DNA from: Caballeronia humi
Lineage (GTDB): Bacteria > Pseudomonadota > Gammaproteobacteria > Burkholderiales > Burkholderiaceae
Length of the DNA: 64,000 nt
Direction: 5' to 3'
NCBI RefSeq assembly: GCF_001544475.1
Contig: NZ_FCNW02000008.1
Coordinates: forward strand, 114,029-178,028
A program made the translations under genes and the position numbers. This document shows positions 44,799-56,470 of the stretch, piece after piece; position 1 is the stretch's first letter, and each line of letters opens with the position of its first letter. The notes under the pieces were generated by a model. It was not told the origin of the DNA and made no database searches. It worked only from the letters and a program-made list of their open reading frames with translations.

Positions 44799-47257
44799 AC
44801 ATCATGGCACGTCAGTTGTCTTCCGGATGGCAGTGCGTCAGCACGCCATCCGGCGCGTTCGCGACGCCGGCCGAACTCGATTCCGCCAGCGGCTGGATCG
44901 ATGCGCCAGTGCCTGGCACGGTGGCGTCCGCGCTTCGCGCCGCAGGCAAGCTCGATGAGAGCAACGCACCGGCTTTCGCGTTCAGTGATCACTGGTATCG
45001 CATGCGATTCGATGCGAACGGTGCACGCAAGCTGCGTCTGAACGGACTGGCGACGATCTGCGAAGCGTGGCTCGATGACCGCAAGCTGCTCGACTCTGAT
45101 TCCATGTTCGTCGCGCACGACATCGATATCGAAGTCGACGGTCACGCTACGCTTTATTTGTGCTTCCGGTCCTTGGCGCCCGCGCTCGCGGCAAGGCGTG
45201 GACGTGCGCGCTGGCGTCCGCGGCTTGCGCAGCCCGCGACGTTGCGCAACGTGCGAACGACGCTGCTCGGTCACATGCCTGGATGGTGTCCGTCGATACA
45301 AGCAGCGGGCCCCTGGCGCGCGGTGGAACTGATCGGCGATTCGTCAGCGTCGATCGATCGTGTCGATATGCGCTCGCGTGTGGATGGCGCGGATGGCATC
45401 GTCGATGTCACCGTGCGATTTTTTCATGCACAGAATGGGCATGCGACGCGGCTGGAATGCGCGCAGGCTTCAGCCGATCTTCAATGGACCGATGCACACA
45501 CCCTCACCGGCAGCGTGCGGGTTTCGAATGCGCCGCTTTGGTGGCCGCATACGCATGGCGAGCCAGCGCTTCACGCGGTCAGGCTCCAGTCGCAAGCGTT
45601 CGGCATGATCGCGCTGGGCGACGTTGGCTTCAGGACAATCGAAGTCGATCGCGGCGCATCGAACGATGGCTTTCAGCTCGTACTTAACGGTGTGCCCGTG
45701 TTTGCGCGCGGTGCGTGCTGGACTTCGGCGGACCTCGTCTCGCTGAATGCCTCACGCGACACACTCGAACCTGCATTCAAATCGCTTCGCGCGGCGGGCA
45801 TGAACATCATCCGCGTGGGCGGAACGATGCTCTACGAGTCCGATGCGTTCTACGAACTCGCCGACGAATACGGCATCCTCGTGTGGCAGGACTTCGCCTT
45901 CGCGAACTTCGACTACCCCGACGATCCTGCGTTTCGCGCAAGCGTCGAGCAGGAAGCCACGCAGTTCCTGTCGCGCACGCGGCGCTTCGCTTCGCTTGTA
46001 GTGTTGTGCGGCGGCAGCGAAGCCGATCAGCAAGCGGCGATGCTGGGCTTGTCGCGCGCGCAAGGACAGCAGCGGCTCTTTACCGAACTGTTGCCGTCGA
46101 TCGTCGCGGCGTCGCGGCCGGATGTCCCTTACGTCCAGAACTCGCCGTGCGCCGCTCCCGGCGATGAAACGTCGATGCCGTTCGCGACTCGCTCCGGCGT
46201 CACGCATTACTACGGCGTCGGCGCATATCAACGGCCGCTCGACGACGCGCGCCGTGCGCAAGTGCGTTTCGCATCGGAATGTCTCGGCTTCGCGAACGTG
46301 CCTGACGATGTCGCGTTGCACACGCTGCCCCGCGCCGCGCTGATTCATGAACCGGGCTGGAAGCAAGCTGTGCCGCGCGATCCCGGTGCGTCCTGGGACT
46401 TCGACGACGTGCGTGAGCACTACATGCGCACGCTGTATCGCGTCGATATCGCGCGGCTGCGTTACGAAGATCATGACCGTTATCTGGAGTTGTCGCGCGC
46501 GATCGTCGCCGATGTGATGGCTGCGGTCTTTTCCGAATGGCGTCGCGCGGGATCGTCATGCGCGGGCGGCATCGTGTGGCAATTGCAGGATGTACGGGCG
46601 GGTGCGGGCTGGGGCATCATCGATGCGCTCGGTGTTCCGAAGAGCGCGCTGCATGGGCTCGCAAGCGTGTTGCAGTCGGTACAGGTACTCGTTACCGATG
46701 AAGGCCTCGACGGACTCGACCTGCATCTGATCAACGAAACGGCGCACGATGTGCACGCGCGCATCGAGCTTGCGTGTCTGCGCGACGGCGTCACGAAAGT
46801 GGCAAGCGCATCGCGTGACGTCGTGCTGAAGGCACGCAGCGTCGAACGGATTTCGGCAGGCGCGCTGCTCGGCCAGTTCTTCGACTTCACTTACGCTTAC
46901 CGTTTCGGCCCGCGCGCGCACGATGCAACCCTCGTCACGCTGACCGAGAGCGCGAACGGCGACGTGATCTCCGAAGCATTCCACTTCCCTGACATGTCGC
47001 TGGACCAGCGGCACGACGTGGGCTTGAGCGTTGCAGTGGAAAAGAGCAATGCGGGCTGGGATCTGGTCGTCGGATCGACGCGTCTCGCGCGCTGGGTGCA
47101 CGTGGTCGATCAGAACTATCACGCGGGCGCGGACTGGTTTCATCTGCGTCCGGGCAGCACGCGGCGCATTCCGCTTATCGCGCGCAATGCGTCGGTTTCA
47201 TCGCCGCCCGGAGGTGAAGTGCGCGCCTTGAATTCCGCAGGCGCGGTCAGTTACTGA
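44795..47257 (+). CDS. Glycoside hydrolase family 2 protein (beta-mannosidase-like)
   Basis: 820 aa from the GTG that overlaps the DUF1839 stop; ATG at 44804 is an alternative. It has an N-terminal sugar-binding domain, an immunoglobulin-like domain, a TIM barrel (RAAGMNIIRVGGTMLYESDA onward) and a C-terminal beta domain. The probable acid/base is Glu409 in CGGSEADQ and the nucleophile Glu495 in FASECLGF, both intact. There is no signal peptide, so it acts in the cytosol. Its place as the last gene of an aminoacyl-carrier operon implies an aminoacylated sugar product or substrate (inference). Confidence 0.85.
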   Translation: MNIMARQLSSGWQCVSTPSGAFATPAELDSASGWIDAPVPGTVASALRAAGKLDESNAPAFAFSDHWYRMRFDANGARKLRLNGLATICEAWLDDRKLLDSDSMFVAHDIDIEVDGHATLYLCFRSLAPALAARRGRARWRPRLAQPATLRNVRTTLLGHMPGWCPSIQAAGPWRAVELIGDSSASIDRVDMRSRVDGADGIVDVTVRFFHAQNGHATRLECAQASADLQWTDAHTLTGSVRVSNAPLWWPHTHGEPALHAVRLQSQAFGMIALGDVGFRTIEVDRGASNDGFQLVLNGVPVFARGACWTSADLVSLNASRDTLEPAFKSLRAAGMNIIRVGGTMLYESDAFYELADEYGILVWQDFAFANFDYPDDPAFRASVEQEATQFLSRTRRFASLVVLCGGSEADQQAAMLGLSRAQGQQRLFTELLPSIVAASRPDVPYVQNSPCAAPGDETSMPFATRSGVTHYYGVGAYQRPLDDARRAQVRFASECLGFANVPDDVALHTLPRAALIHEPGWKQAVPRDPGASWDFDDVREHYMRTLYRVDIARLRYEDHDRYLELSRAIVADVMAAVFSEWRRAGSSCAGGIVWQLQDVRAGAGWGIIDALGVPKSALHGLASVLQSVQVLVTDEGLDGLDLHLINETAHDVHARIELACLRDGVTKVASASRDVVLKARSVERISAGALLGQFFDFTYAYRFGPRAHDATLVTLTESANGDVISEAFHFPDMSLDQRHDVGLSVAVEKSNAGWDLVVGSTRLARWVHVVDQNYHAGADWFHLRPGSTRRIPLIARNASVSSPPGGEVRALNSAGAVSY

Positions 47258-47270
47258 AGGGCGGCACCCG

Positions 47271-48662
47271 TCACGCAGCCGGACGCGCAACTTGCGCACG
47301 AGGCTCCGTGACGTCGATCGAAGCCGTACGCAGCCCATGCGACGTGAGCAGCCGATACAGCGTCACGCGCGAAATGCCGAGTTCGTGCGCTGCGTCGCCC
47401 AGGCGTCCGCGGTGGCGCAAGAGCGCCAGTTCGATCGCTTGCCGCTCCGCCGTTTCGCGCGCCTGCGCCAGCGACACCGGTGCGACTTCAACGTATTCGC
47501 CGAGTTCAAGATCGCGCGAAGTAATCTGCCGCCCTTCCGACATCACGATTGCGCGACGCACGCGGTTAATCAACTCGCGCACGTTGCCGGGCCAGCCGTA
47601 GTTGTGAATCGCGGCAATCGCGCACGGCGAGAAGCCGCGCAACCGACGGCTCGCATCCTTCCTGAAGCGATCGAGCATGTGTTTGGCAAGCAGCTCGATA
47701 TCCTTGCCGCGCGCGCGCAGCGGCGGCTCGTCGATCTGCAGGACACACAGGCGGTGATACAAGTCAGCACGAAAACGCCCTTCGATCATCGCCGTCTGCA
47801 TATCGACGTGAGTCGCGGAAATGATGCGCACGTCCACCGGCGTCGAGCCGTGACCGCCCAGCCGTTCGACCTTGCGTTCCTGGAGGAAGCGCAGCAGGCT
47901 CGCCTGGCTCTCGATCGGCAAGTCGCCGATTTCATCGAGGAAGAGCGTGCCGCCGTTCGCCGCTTCCACGCGGCCGATCTTGCGCTGGTTCGCGCCAGTG
48001 AACGCGCCGCGCTCATAGCCGAACAACTCAGATTGCAAGAGATGCGCCGGGATAGCGCCGCAGTTGATCGCGACGAACGGCTCTGCGCGCCGTACCGACC
48101 GCTCGTGAATCGCCGCAGCCGTCAGCTCCTTGCCGGTGCCCGATTCGCCTGAGATAAAGACGGGCGCATCGGTCATGGCGACCTTGCGGATCGAGCGGAA
48201 GAGCGCGAGCATCGCATCGCACGAGCCGATCATGCCGCCTTCGCCCAGGCTCTCTCCGCGCGCATCGTTCGATGCCGCGTCATGCAGAGCAACCATGCCA
48301 TACGCGTGGCCAATCGAATCGATAATGCGATCGCTCGCCATCGGCAGCGTGAGGTAATCGAAGCAATAATCGCGGATGAGTCGCAGCGCGGCCGGCTGGG
48401 TAATTTGTTCCGAATGACCAATAGCGATCCAGCCGATGGTCGAAACGGAAAGCAATGCGTGAAGCGCGGGTAAATCGCGGGGGAATTGGCAATGCGAGAA
48501 ATCGAGAATGCCGGCGGAAGCCTGGTCGAAACGTCGATTTGCGGGAGCGCGTTTACCCGGATCGATTAATTCGACAGTCCAATTGCGCGCCGTCAATCGT
48601 GCGTGCAAATCATCGTCCACAGCGGACCCTACGTAATACACACTCCTTGTTTCCCCGGTCAT
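47271..48662 (-). CDS. Sigma-54-dependent activator with VpsR-like N-terminal domain
   Basis: 463 aa. The N-terminal 120 residues resemble the degenerate receiver of VpsR-type regulators, without the phosphorylatable Asp context. The AAA+ core has Walker [15 protein letters not shown] in [12 protein letters not shown], and Walker [14 protein letters not shown] Fis-type HTH closes it ([16 protein letters not shown]). VpsR-like proteins control exopolysaccharide and can bind c-di-GMP, so targets here may be the polysaccharide genes, the carrier-protein operon, or both. It converges on the GH2 gene, 13 bp between stops. Confidence 0.9.
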   Translation of the reverse strand: MTGETRSVYYVGSAVDDDLHARLTARNWTVELIDPGKRAPANRRFDQASAGILDFSHCQFPRDLPALHALLSVSTIGWIAIGHSEQITQPAALRLIRDYCFDYLTLPMASDRIIDSIGHAYGMVALHDAASNDARGESLGEGGMIGSCDAMLALFRSIRKVAMTDAPVFISGESGTGKELTAAAIHERSVRRAEPFVAINCGAIPAHLLQSELFGYERGAFTGANQRKIGRVEAANGGTLFLDEIGDLPIESQASLLRFLQERKVERLGGHGSTPVDVRIISATHVDMQTAMIEGRFRADLYHRLCVLQIDEPPLRARGKDIELLAKHMLDRFRKDASRRLRGFSPCAIAAIHNYGWPGNVRELINRVRRAIVMSEGRQITSRDLELGEYVEVAPVSLAQARETAERQAIELALLRHRGRLGDAAHELGISRVTLYRLLTSHGLRTASIDVTEPRAQVARPAA

Positions 48663-48859
48663 AGCGATCTCTCATGCTCTTTTATTATGAAGAGACAGTA
48701 TGCCCGCAGGGCCCAATGTGCGATATCCGGCGCAAACGTTTCACCGATGTGAAATGTTTAGATCAATCCCGCAGACCGATAAAGGTTTTTGAGGGATTAA
48801 TTGCAACAACGCTGTTACATGTGCAGGAAATAAATACCCGAATCGGTAATAATGCCGCT

Positions 48860-51508
<2,649 letters not shown>

Positions 51509-51908
51509 TTTTTAAAGCTCGCTGATTGAATTGAAGCGGCTACCACTCGGGCCTTTTTTCCTTTAGTGCATACGATACGCTCAACGTCAGCCCCGGCACA
51601 GTAGCGATTGCGCGGGGTACTACGCTTCTGCTCTCGAATCTTCCCTGACTCTGATATCCACTCAACCCGCGCGGACACTCAAGTTTGAGATTGACCAAGG
51701 AAACTATAACTACGATAATAGTTTCCATCGCTTCCTGGCGAGCGGCCTGTTTCCGTTTAACCCGCCACGCCCGTCAATACGCTTTAAAAACAGAGCACGC
51801 ACGTTCGCTAAACGCATGCGTCGTAAAAGCACGCGCCTGCGGCAACGCTCGTTTCGGAAACGCGTATTAAGCGCACTTTGAATAACTGCATTTAACCGGA
51901 CCGAGACG
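51509..51908. other. Divergent control region between the kinase and the export operon
   Basis: 400 bp with no gene. It contains the 28-bp inverted repeat at 51699-51726 described separately. Confidence 0.5.
51699..51726. promoter_or_regulatory. 28-bp inverted repeat, putative TetR operator
   Basis: GGAAACTAT (51699-51707) and its perfect complement ATAGTTTCC (51718-51726) flank a 10-base spacer. Size and symmetry are usual for TetR-family operators. The export operon that follows ends in a TetR gene, which makes autoregulation the simplest reading. Confidence 0.6.
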
Positions 51909-52904
51909 ATGTCACCGCTTTACGCTGCTTATCACGGGCGCGCCGTTAATCGCGCGCTATACGTATCGCTCGCTTTGATGTCGATTGTCGGCTTGCTGTC
52001 GGCATGCTCGCGGCAGGATCACAACGCCTATCAGGGCTACGTCGAAGGCGAATTCGTTTATCTGGCATCGTCGCAATCGGGACAGCTCGCGGAGTTGCCG
52101 GTGACACGCGGACAGACGATCAAATCAGGCGCTCCGCTCTTCGCACTCGAATCAACAGACGAATACGCTGCACTTCAACAAGCGCAGCAGCAACTCGCGG
52201 CAGCACGCGCTCAACTGGCCGATATCCAGACAGGCAAGCGGCCACCCGAGATCGATGTGGATCGCGCTCAATTGGCGCAAGCACAAGCGAATGCGCGCAA
52301 GGCGGCGCTGCAACTCACGCGTGACGAAGCGCAATTCCGCGCGGGCGGCATCCCGAAGTCGCAACTCGACGATTCACGAGCCAACGCCGACGCGACCACC
52401 GCGCAAGTTCGCGAGCTCACGAGCCAGGTGCAGGTTGCGCGCCTCCCCGGCCGTTCGCAGCAGATCACGGCGCAGACCGCGCAGGTTGCAGCGGCACAGG
52501 CAGCAGTTGTTCAGGCGCAATGGAAGCTCGACCAGAAGCGCGTGACGGCGCCGGCGGAAGGGCTCGTGTACGACACGCTGTATCGCGCCGGCGAATGGGT
52601 GCAGGCGGGCAGCCCTGTCGTTCAGATGCTGCCGCCGCAGAACATCAAGGTGCGTCTCTTCGTGCCGGAGGCCGTCGTCGGCGGACTCGCAACAGGGCGC
52701 GCGCTCATGGTGCATTGCGACGGCTGCGCCGCCGACGTGCCCGCGAAGATCACCTATGTATCGAGCAAAGCCGAATACACACCGCCCGTCATCTATAGCA
52801 ACGAGAGCCGCGCCAAGCTCGTGTTCATGGTCGAGGCGCATCCGTCGGTTGCCGATGCCGTGCAACTGCATCCGGGACAACCCGTCACGGTGACACTGCA
52901 ATGA
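51909..52904 (+). CDS. HlyD-family periplasmic adaptor (YbhG-like) lipoprotein
   Basis: 331 aa. A hydrophobic start with a lipobox (VGLLSACSRQ) anchors it; a lipoyl half-domain (YVEGEFVYLASSQSGQL), a long alpha hairpin rich in Gln and Ala (residues about 85-190), the second lipoyl half and a beta-barrel domain follow. It would link the ABC transporter at the inner membrane to the outer-membrane factor at 54995. ATGA overlap with the ATPase gene. Confidence 0.88.
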   Translation: MSPLYAAYHGRAVNRALYVSLALMSIVGLLSACSRQDHNAYQGYVEGEFVYLASSQSGQLAELPVTRGQTIKSGAPLFALESTDEYAALQQAQQQLAAARAQLADIQTGKRPPEIDVDRAQLAQAQANARKAALQLTRDEAQFRAGGIPKSQLDDSRANADATTAQVRELTSQVQVARLPGRSQQITAQTAQVAAAQAAVVQAQWKLDQKRVTAPAEGLVYDTLYRAGEWVQAGSPVVQMLPPQNIKVRLFVPEAVVGGLATGRALMVHCDGCAADVPAKITYVSSKAEYTPPVIYSNESRAKLVFMVEAHPSVADAVQLHPGQPVTVTLQ

Positions 52905-53842
52905 GCCAGTCCCCCGATAACGTGATCGACGTGCAGAACCTCAACAAGCGCTTCGGCGACAAGCATGTTGTCAACAATGTGTCCTTGCAGGTCGCACGCG
53001 GCGAGATCTTCGGCTTTCTCGGGCCGAACGGTAGCGGCAAGACGACTTCGATCCGTCTGATGTGCGGCCTCCTCACGCCCGATTCGGGCACGGGCACCTG
53101 TCTCGGCTACGACATACGCACCGAGAGCGCCCAGATCAAGCGCAATGTCGGCTACATGACGCAGCGCTTTTCGTACTGGGAAGACCTGACGATCCGCGAG
53201 AACCTCGACTTCGTCGCGCGTATCTACCAGATGCGCAATCGGCGCGAAGCAGTGGAGCGCTCGCTCGAAGGCCTCGGGCTGCAAAGCCGCGCGAATCAGT
53301 TGACCGGATCGCTTTCCGGCGGCTGGAAGCAACGGCTTGCATTGGCCGCGTGCATGCTTCATGAACCGCAACTGTTGCTGCTCGACGAGCCGACCGCAGG
53401 CGTCGATCCCACCGCGCGACGCGACTTCTGGGAAGAGCTGCATCGGCTCGCCGCGCGCGGCATCTCGGTGCTAGTCAGCACGCACTACATGGACGAAGCG
53501 GAGCGCTGCCACAAGCTCGCGTACATCGCGTACGGGAAGCTGCTCGCGAAAGGCACCGCGAACGAAGTAATCGAATCACAGGACCTCCAGACGTGGGCCA
53601 TCCACGGCGAACAACTCACCCAGCTTTCCGAGCAATTGCGCACGATGCCGGGAATCGATCAGACGGTCGTCTTCGGCTCAGCGTTGCATGCCAGCGGTCG
53701 CGATCACGCCGCGCTCGAGCGTTCGATCAAACAGGCGACGGAGAACACACCGCTACGAATCGAGCGCATCGGCACGGGACTCGAAGACGTCTTCATCTAT
53801 CTGATGAGCCACTCGAAGGATAACTTCGGAGCGCCGTCATGA
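52901..53842 (+). CDS. ABC transporter ATP-binding protein (YbhF-like, single domain)
   Basis: 313 aa. Walker A GPNGSGKTTS, signature LSGGWKQRLALA, Walker B LLLLDEPTAGVD and switch His in STHYMDEAERC are all present. About 80 residues beyond the nucleotide-binding domain are typical of the YbhF/CcmA-like drug exporters. Only one ATPase domain, whereas E. coli YbhF has two, so it would work as a dimer. Translationally coupled to both neighbours by 4-bp overlaps. Confidence 0.92.
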   Translation: MSQSPDNVIDVQNLNKRFGDKHVVNNVSLQVARGEIFGFLGPNGSGKTTSIRLMCGLLTPDSGTGTCLGYDIRTESAQIKRNVGYMTQRFSYWEDLTIRENLDFVARIYQMRNRREAVERSLEGLGLQSRANQLTGSLSGGWKQRLALAACMLHEPQLLLLDEPTAGVDPTARRDFWEELHRLAARGISVLVSTHYMDEAERCHKLAYIAYGKLLAKGTANEVIESQDLQTWAIHGEQLTQLSEQLRTMPGIDQTVVFGSALHASGRDHAALERSIKQATENTPLRIERIGTGLEDVFIYLMSHSKDNFGAPS

Positions 53843-54984
53843 CGAGCTTGCGCAATAGCTTCTCGATCACGCGCTGGTGGAGCATCGTGCTCAAGGAATT
53901 CCTGCAACTCCGGCGCGATCGCGTGACCTTCGGCATGATCATCGGCTTGCCGATCGTGCAGCTCGCGCTGTTCGGATTCGCGATCAACACCGACCCGAAG
54001 CATCTGCCCACGGCGGTGATCGTCGGCGACAACAGCGCGTTCTCGCGCAGCTTCGTCGCCGCGATGAAAAACTCGGCGTACTTCGATTTCGTCGAGACGC
54101 TGCCAAACGAGGAAGCCGGCCGCCGCGCACTCGCACAGGGGCGCGTGCAATTCGTGCTGAACGTCCCCGTCGATTTCTCGAAACGGCTGTTGCGCGGAGA
54201 ACGACCGTCGCTGCTCGTCGAAGCCGACGCCACCGACCCTACCGCGACCAACACCGCAATCGCCGCGCTGCAGAGCCTCGTGCAGCCGGTCGCGGACAAG
54301 GACATCACCGGGGCGCTCGCGCATCTGAACGGCGGCCCGGCCGCGTTCGGCGTGCAGGTCCACAACCTCTACAACCCCGAGGGCATCACTCAATACAACG
54401 TCGTGCCAGGCCTGATGGGCACGATCCTCACGATGACGCTCGTCATGATGACGGGCCTCGCCGTCACACGCGAACGCGAGCGCGGCACGATGGAGAACCT
54501 CCTCGCGACACCCGTTCTTCCCATCGAAGTGATGACGGGAAAGATCGTGCCTTACGTGGTCATCGGACTCATACAGGCGTCGATCATTCTGCTCGCGACA
54601 TACTTCGTGTTTCATGTTCCATTCGTCGGCAGCCCCTTTGCGATCTACCTCGCAGCGTTGATGTTCATCGCGGCAAATCTCACGGTCGGGATCACGCTTT
54701 CTTCGCTCGCGCAAAACCAGTTGCAGGCGATGCAACTCACCGTCTTCTATTTTCTGCCGAACATCCTGCTCTCGGGCTTCATGTTCCCTTTCGCTGGCAT
54801 GCCGCGCTGGGCGCAGTTTATCGGCAATCTGCTGCCGCTCACGTACTTCAACCGGCTGATTCGCGGCATCATGCTCAAGGGCAATGACTGGGCGGATCTC
54901 TGGCCTTCGGTATGGCCGATGGCGATCTTCACCGCCATCGTCATGGGCATCGCGCTGCGGTTCTATCGGCGCACGCTCGACTAG
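53839..54984 (+). CDS. ABC-2-type permease (YbhS/YbhR-like)
   Basis: 381 aa. One N-terminal helix, a large periplasmic domain (about residues 50-180) and five further helices, as in ABC-2 exporters. The cytoplasmic motif TRERERGTMENLLATPV is characteristic of the YhgE/YbhR group. Only one permease is encoded, whereas E. coli has YbhS and YbhR, so a homodimer is expected. Confidence 0.9.
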   Translation: MTSLRNSFSITRWWSIVLKEFLQLRRDRVTFGMIIGLPIVQLALFGFAINTDPKHLPTAVIVGDNSAFSRSFVAAMKNSAYFDFVETLPNEEAGRRALAQGRVQFVLNVPVDFSKRLLRGERPSLLVEADATDPTATNTAIAALQSLVQPVADKDITGALAHLNGGPAAFGVQVHNLYNPEGITQYNVVPGLMGTILTMTLVMMTGLAVTRERERGTMENLLATPVLPIEVMTGKIVPYVVIGLIQASIILLATYFVFHVPFVGSPFAIYLAALMFIAANLTVGITLSSLAQNQLQAMQLTVFYFLPNILLSGFMFPFAGMPRWAQFIGNLLPLTYFNRLIRGIMLKGNDWADLWPSVWPMAIFTAIVMGIALRFYRRTLD

Positions 54985-54994
54985 GAAACACGTC

Positions 54995-56434
54995 ATGAAA
55001 CACCTCGTTTTCTTCACCGTCGTCGCGTTGTGTGGCTGCGCGGTGGGCCCCGATTTCCAGAGTCCCGCCGTCCCCGGCACGCAAAACTACACGCACGAAG
55101 CGCTGCCCGCTTCGACCGAAACGGCTAGCGGGACCGCGCAGACGTTCGCCGCAGCAGATCGTGCGATACCGATGTGGTGGAAACAATTCAAGTCGGATGC
55201 GCTGGACCGTCTCGTCGATCAAGCGCTGCAGCAAAGCCCGACGCTCGCGCAAGCGCGCGCGAAGCTGATCGAAGCGCGCGAGAATTACAACGCGCAAGCG
55301 GGCACTACTCTTTATCCAAGCGTCGATGCAAAAGTCTCCGGTTCGCGACAACAAGTCGATCTCGCGGCATTCGGCATTCCGCATGTGGCGAATCCGGGGC
55401 CGTTCTCGCTTTTCAACGCGTCGGTGAGCGTCTCGTACACGTTCGATATATTCGGCGGCAACCGTCGCGCGCTCGAGGCGATGATGGCGCAAGTCGATTA
55501 CAAACGCTTCGAACTGGAGGCAGCCCGGCTATCGATTGCGGGCAACGTCGTAGCGACCGCGATCAAGCGCGCGTCGCTGCAAGAGCAGATCGCGTTGACG
55601 CGCCGACTTGCCGATGAGGAAGCGCAGCAGCTTGCCATCGTCGAAGCACGCTTCGATGCGGGCGGCGTGTCACGGCTCGACGTTCACACCCAGCGGACGC
55701 TGCTCGCACAAACGCGCGCATCGCTGCCACCGCTTGCGACGCAACTCGCCGCCGCCGATCATCAACTCGCGATACTGCTTGGCGTGCCGCCATCGGAAGC
55801 GAGCTTCAATGCGCTCACGCTCGAGTCGCTTCACTTGCCCGATAGCGTGCCGCTCACGCTGCCCTCGACGCTCGCGCGCGAGCGTCCCGACATCCGCGCG
55901 TCGGAAGCGCTGCTGCATCAGGCGAGCGCGAATATCGGCGTCGCGACGGCGAATCTTTATCCGCAGTTCTCGCTCTCGGCGGGAATCGGGTCGGAGCGCA
56001 CGAACATACAGGACGTGGTAGGCGGATTGAACATCTGGAACATTGGCCTGAATCTCACGCAGCCGCTCTTTCATGGCGGCGAATTGCGCGCAAAGAAACG
56101 CTCGGCGCAAGCGGCCTACGATGCGGCGCTCGGCGGCTATCAGCAAACCGTGCTGCAAGCGCTGCAACAAGTCGCGGATACGCTGACCGCCTTGCAGAAC
56201 GACGCCCGCGAATTGCAGGCGCGTGAGGACGCCGCACGCGAAGCGCAAGCGAGCGTCGATATCGCTCATGCACAATATGCAGCGGGCGGCGTGAGCCAGT
56301 TCAGCTTGCTCGATTCGCAACGGCAAGCGTTGCAGACGTCGCTCGATAGAACCCGCGCGCAAGCCGACCGGTTCACCGATACCGCCGCTCTCTTTCAATC
56401 GCTGGGCGGCGGCTGGGAGACGGCACAACGCTAA
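54995..56434 (+). CDS. Outer-membrane efflux factor, NodT/OprM type
   Basis: 479 aa. The lipobox VVALCGCAVGPDF marks a lipidated outer-membrane factor, and the two repeated coiled-coil halves are seen (ARAKLIEARENYNAQAG and AQYAAGGVSQFSLLDSQRQA). It would form the trimeric exit channel for the HlyD-ABC pump, giving a complete tripartite exporter. ATG at 54995 is 10 bp after the permease stop; a frame from 54884 is rejected as inside the permease gene. Confidence 0.9.
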   Translation: MKHLVFFTVVALCGCAVGPDFQSPAVPGTQNYTHEALPASTETASGTAQTFAAADRAIPMWWKQFKSDALDRLVDQALQQSPTLAQARAKLIEARENYNAQAGTTLYPSVDAKVSGSRQQVDLAAFGIPHVANPGPFSLFNASVSVSYTFDIFGGNRRALEAMMAQVDYKRFELEAARLSIAGNVVATAIKRASLQEQIALTRRLADEEAQQLAIVEARFDAGGVSRLDVHTQRTLLAQTRASLPPLATQLAAADHQLAILLGVPPSEASFNALTLESLHLPDSVPLTLPSTLARERPDIRASEALLHQASANIGVATANLYPQFSLSAGIGSERTNIQDVVGGLNIWNIGLNLTQPLFHGGELRAKKRSAQAAYDAALGGYQQTVLQALQQVADTLTALQNDARELQAREDAAREAQASVDIAHAQYAAGGVSQFSLLDSQRQALQTSLDRTRAQADRFTDTAALFQSLGGGWETAQR

Positions 56435-56470
56435 GCTGACGTTCCCCTAAGAACTTCAAAGGATCGAAAA

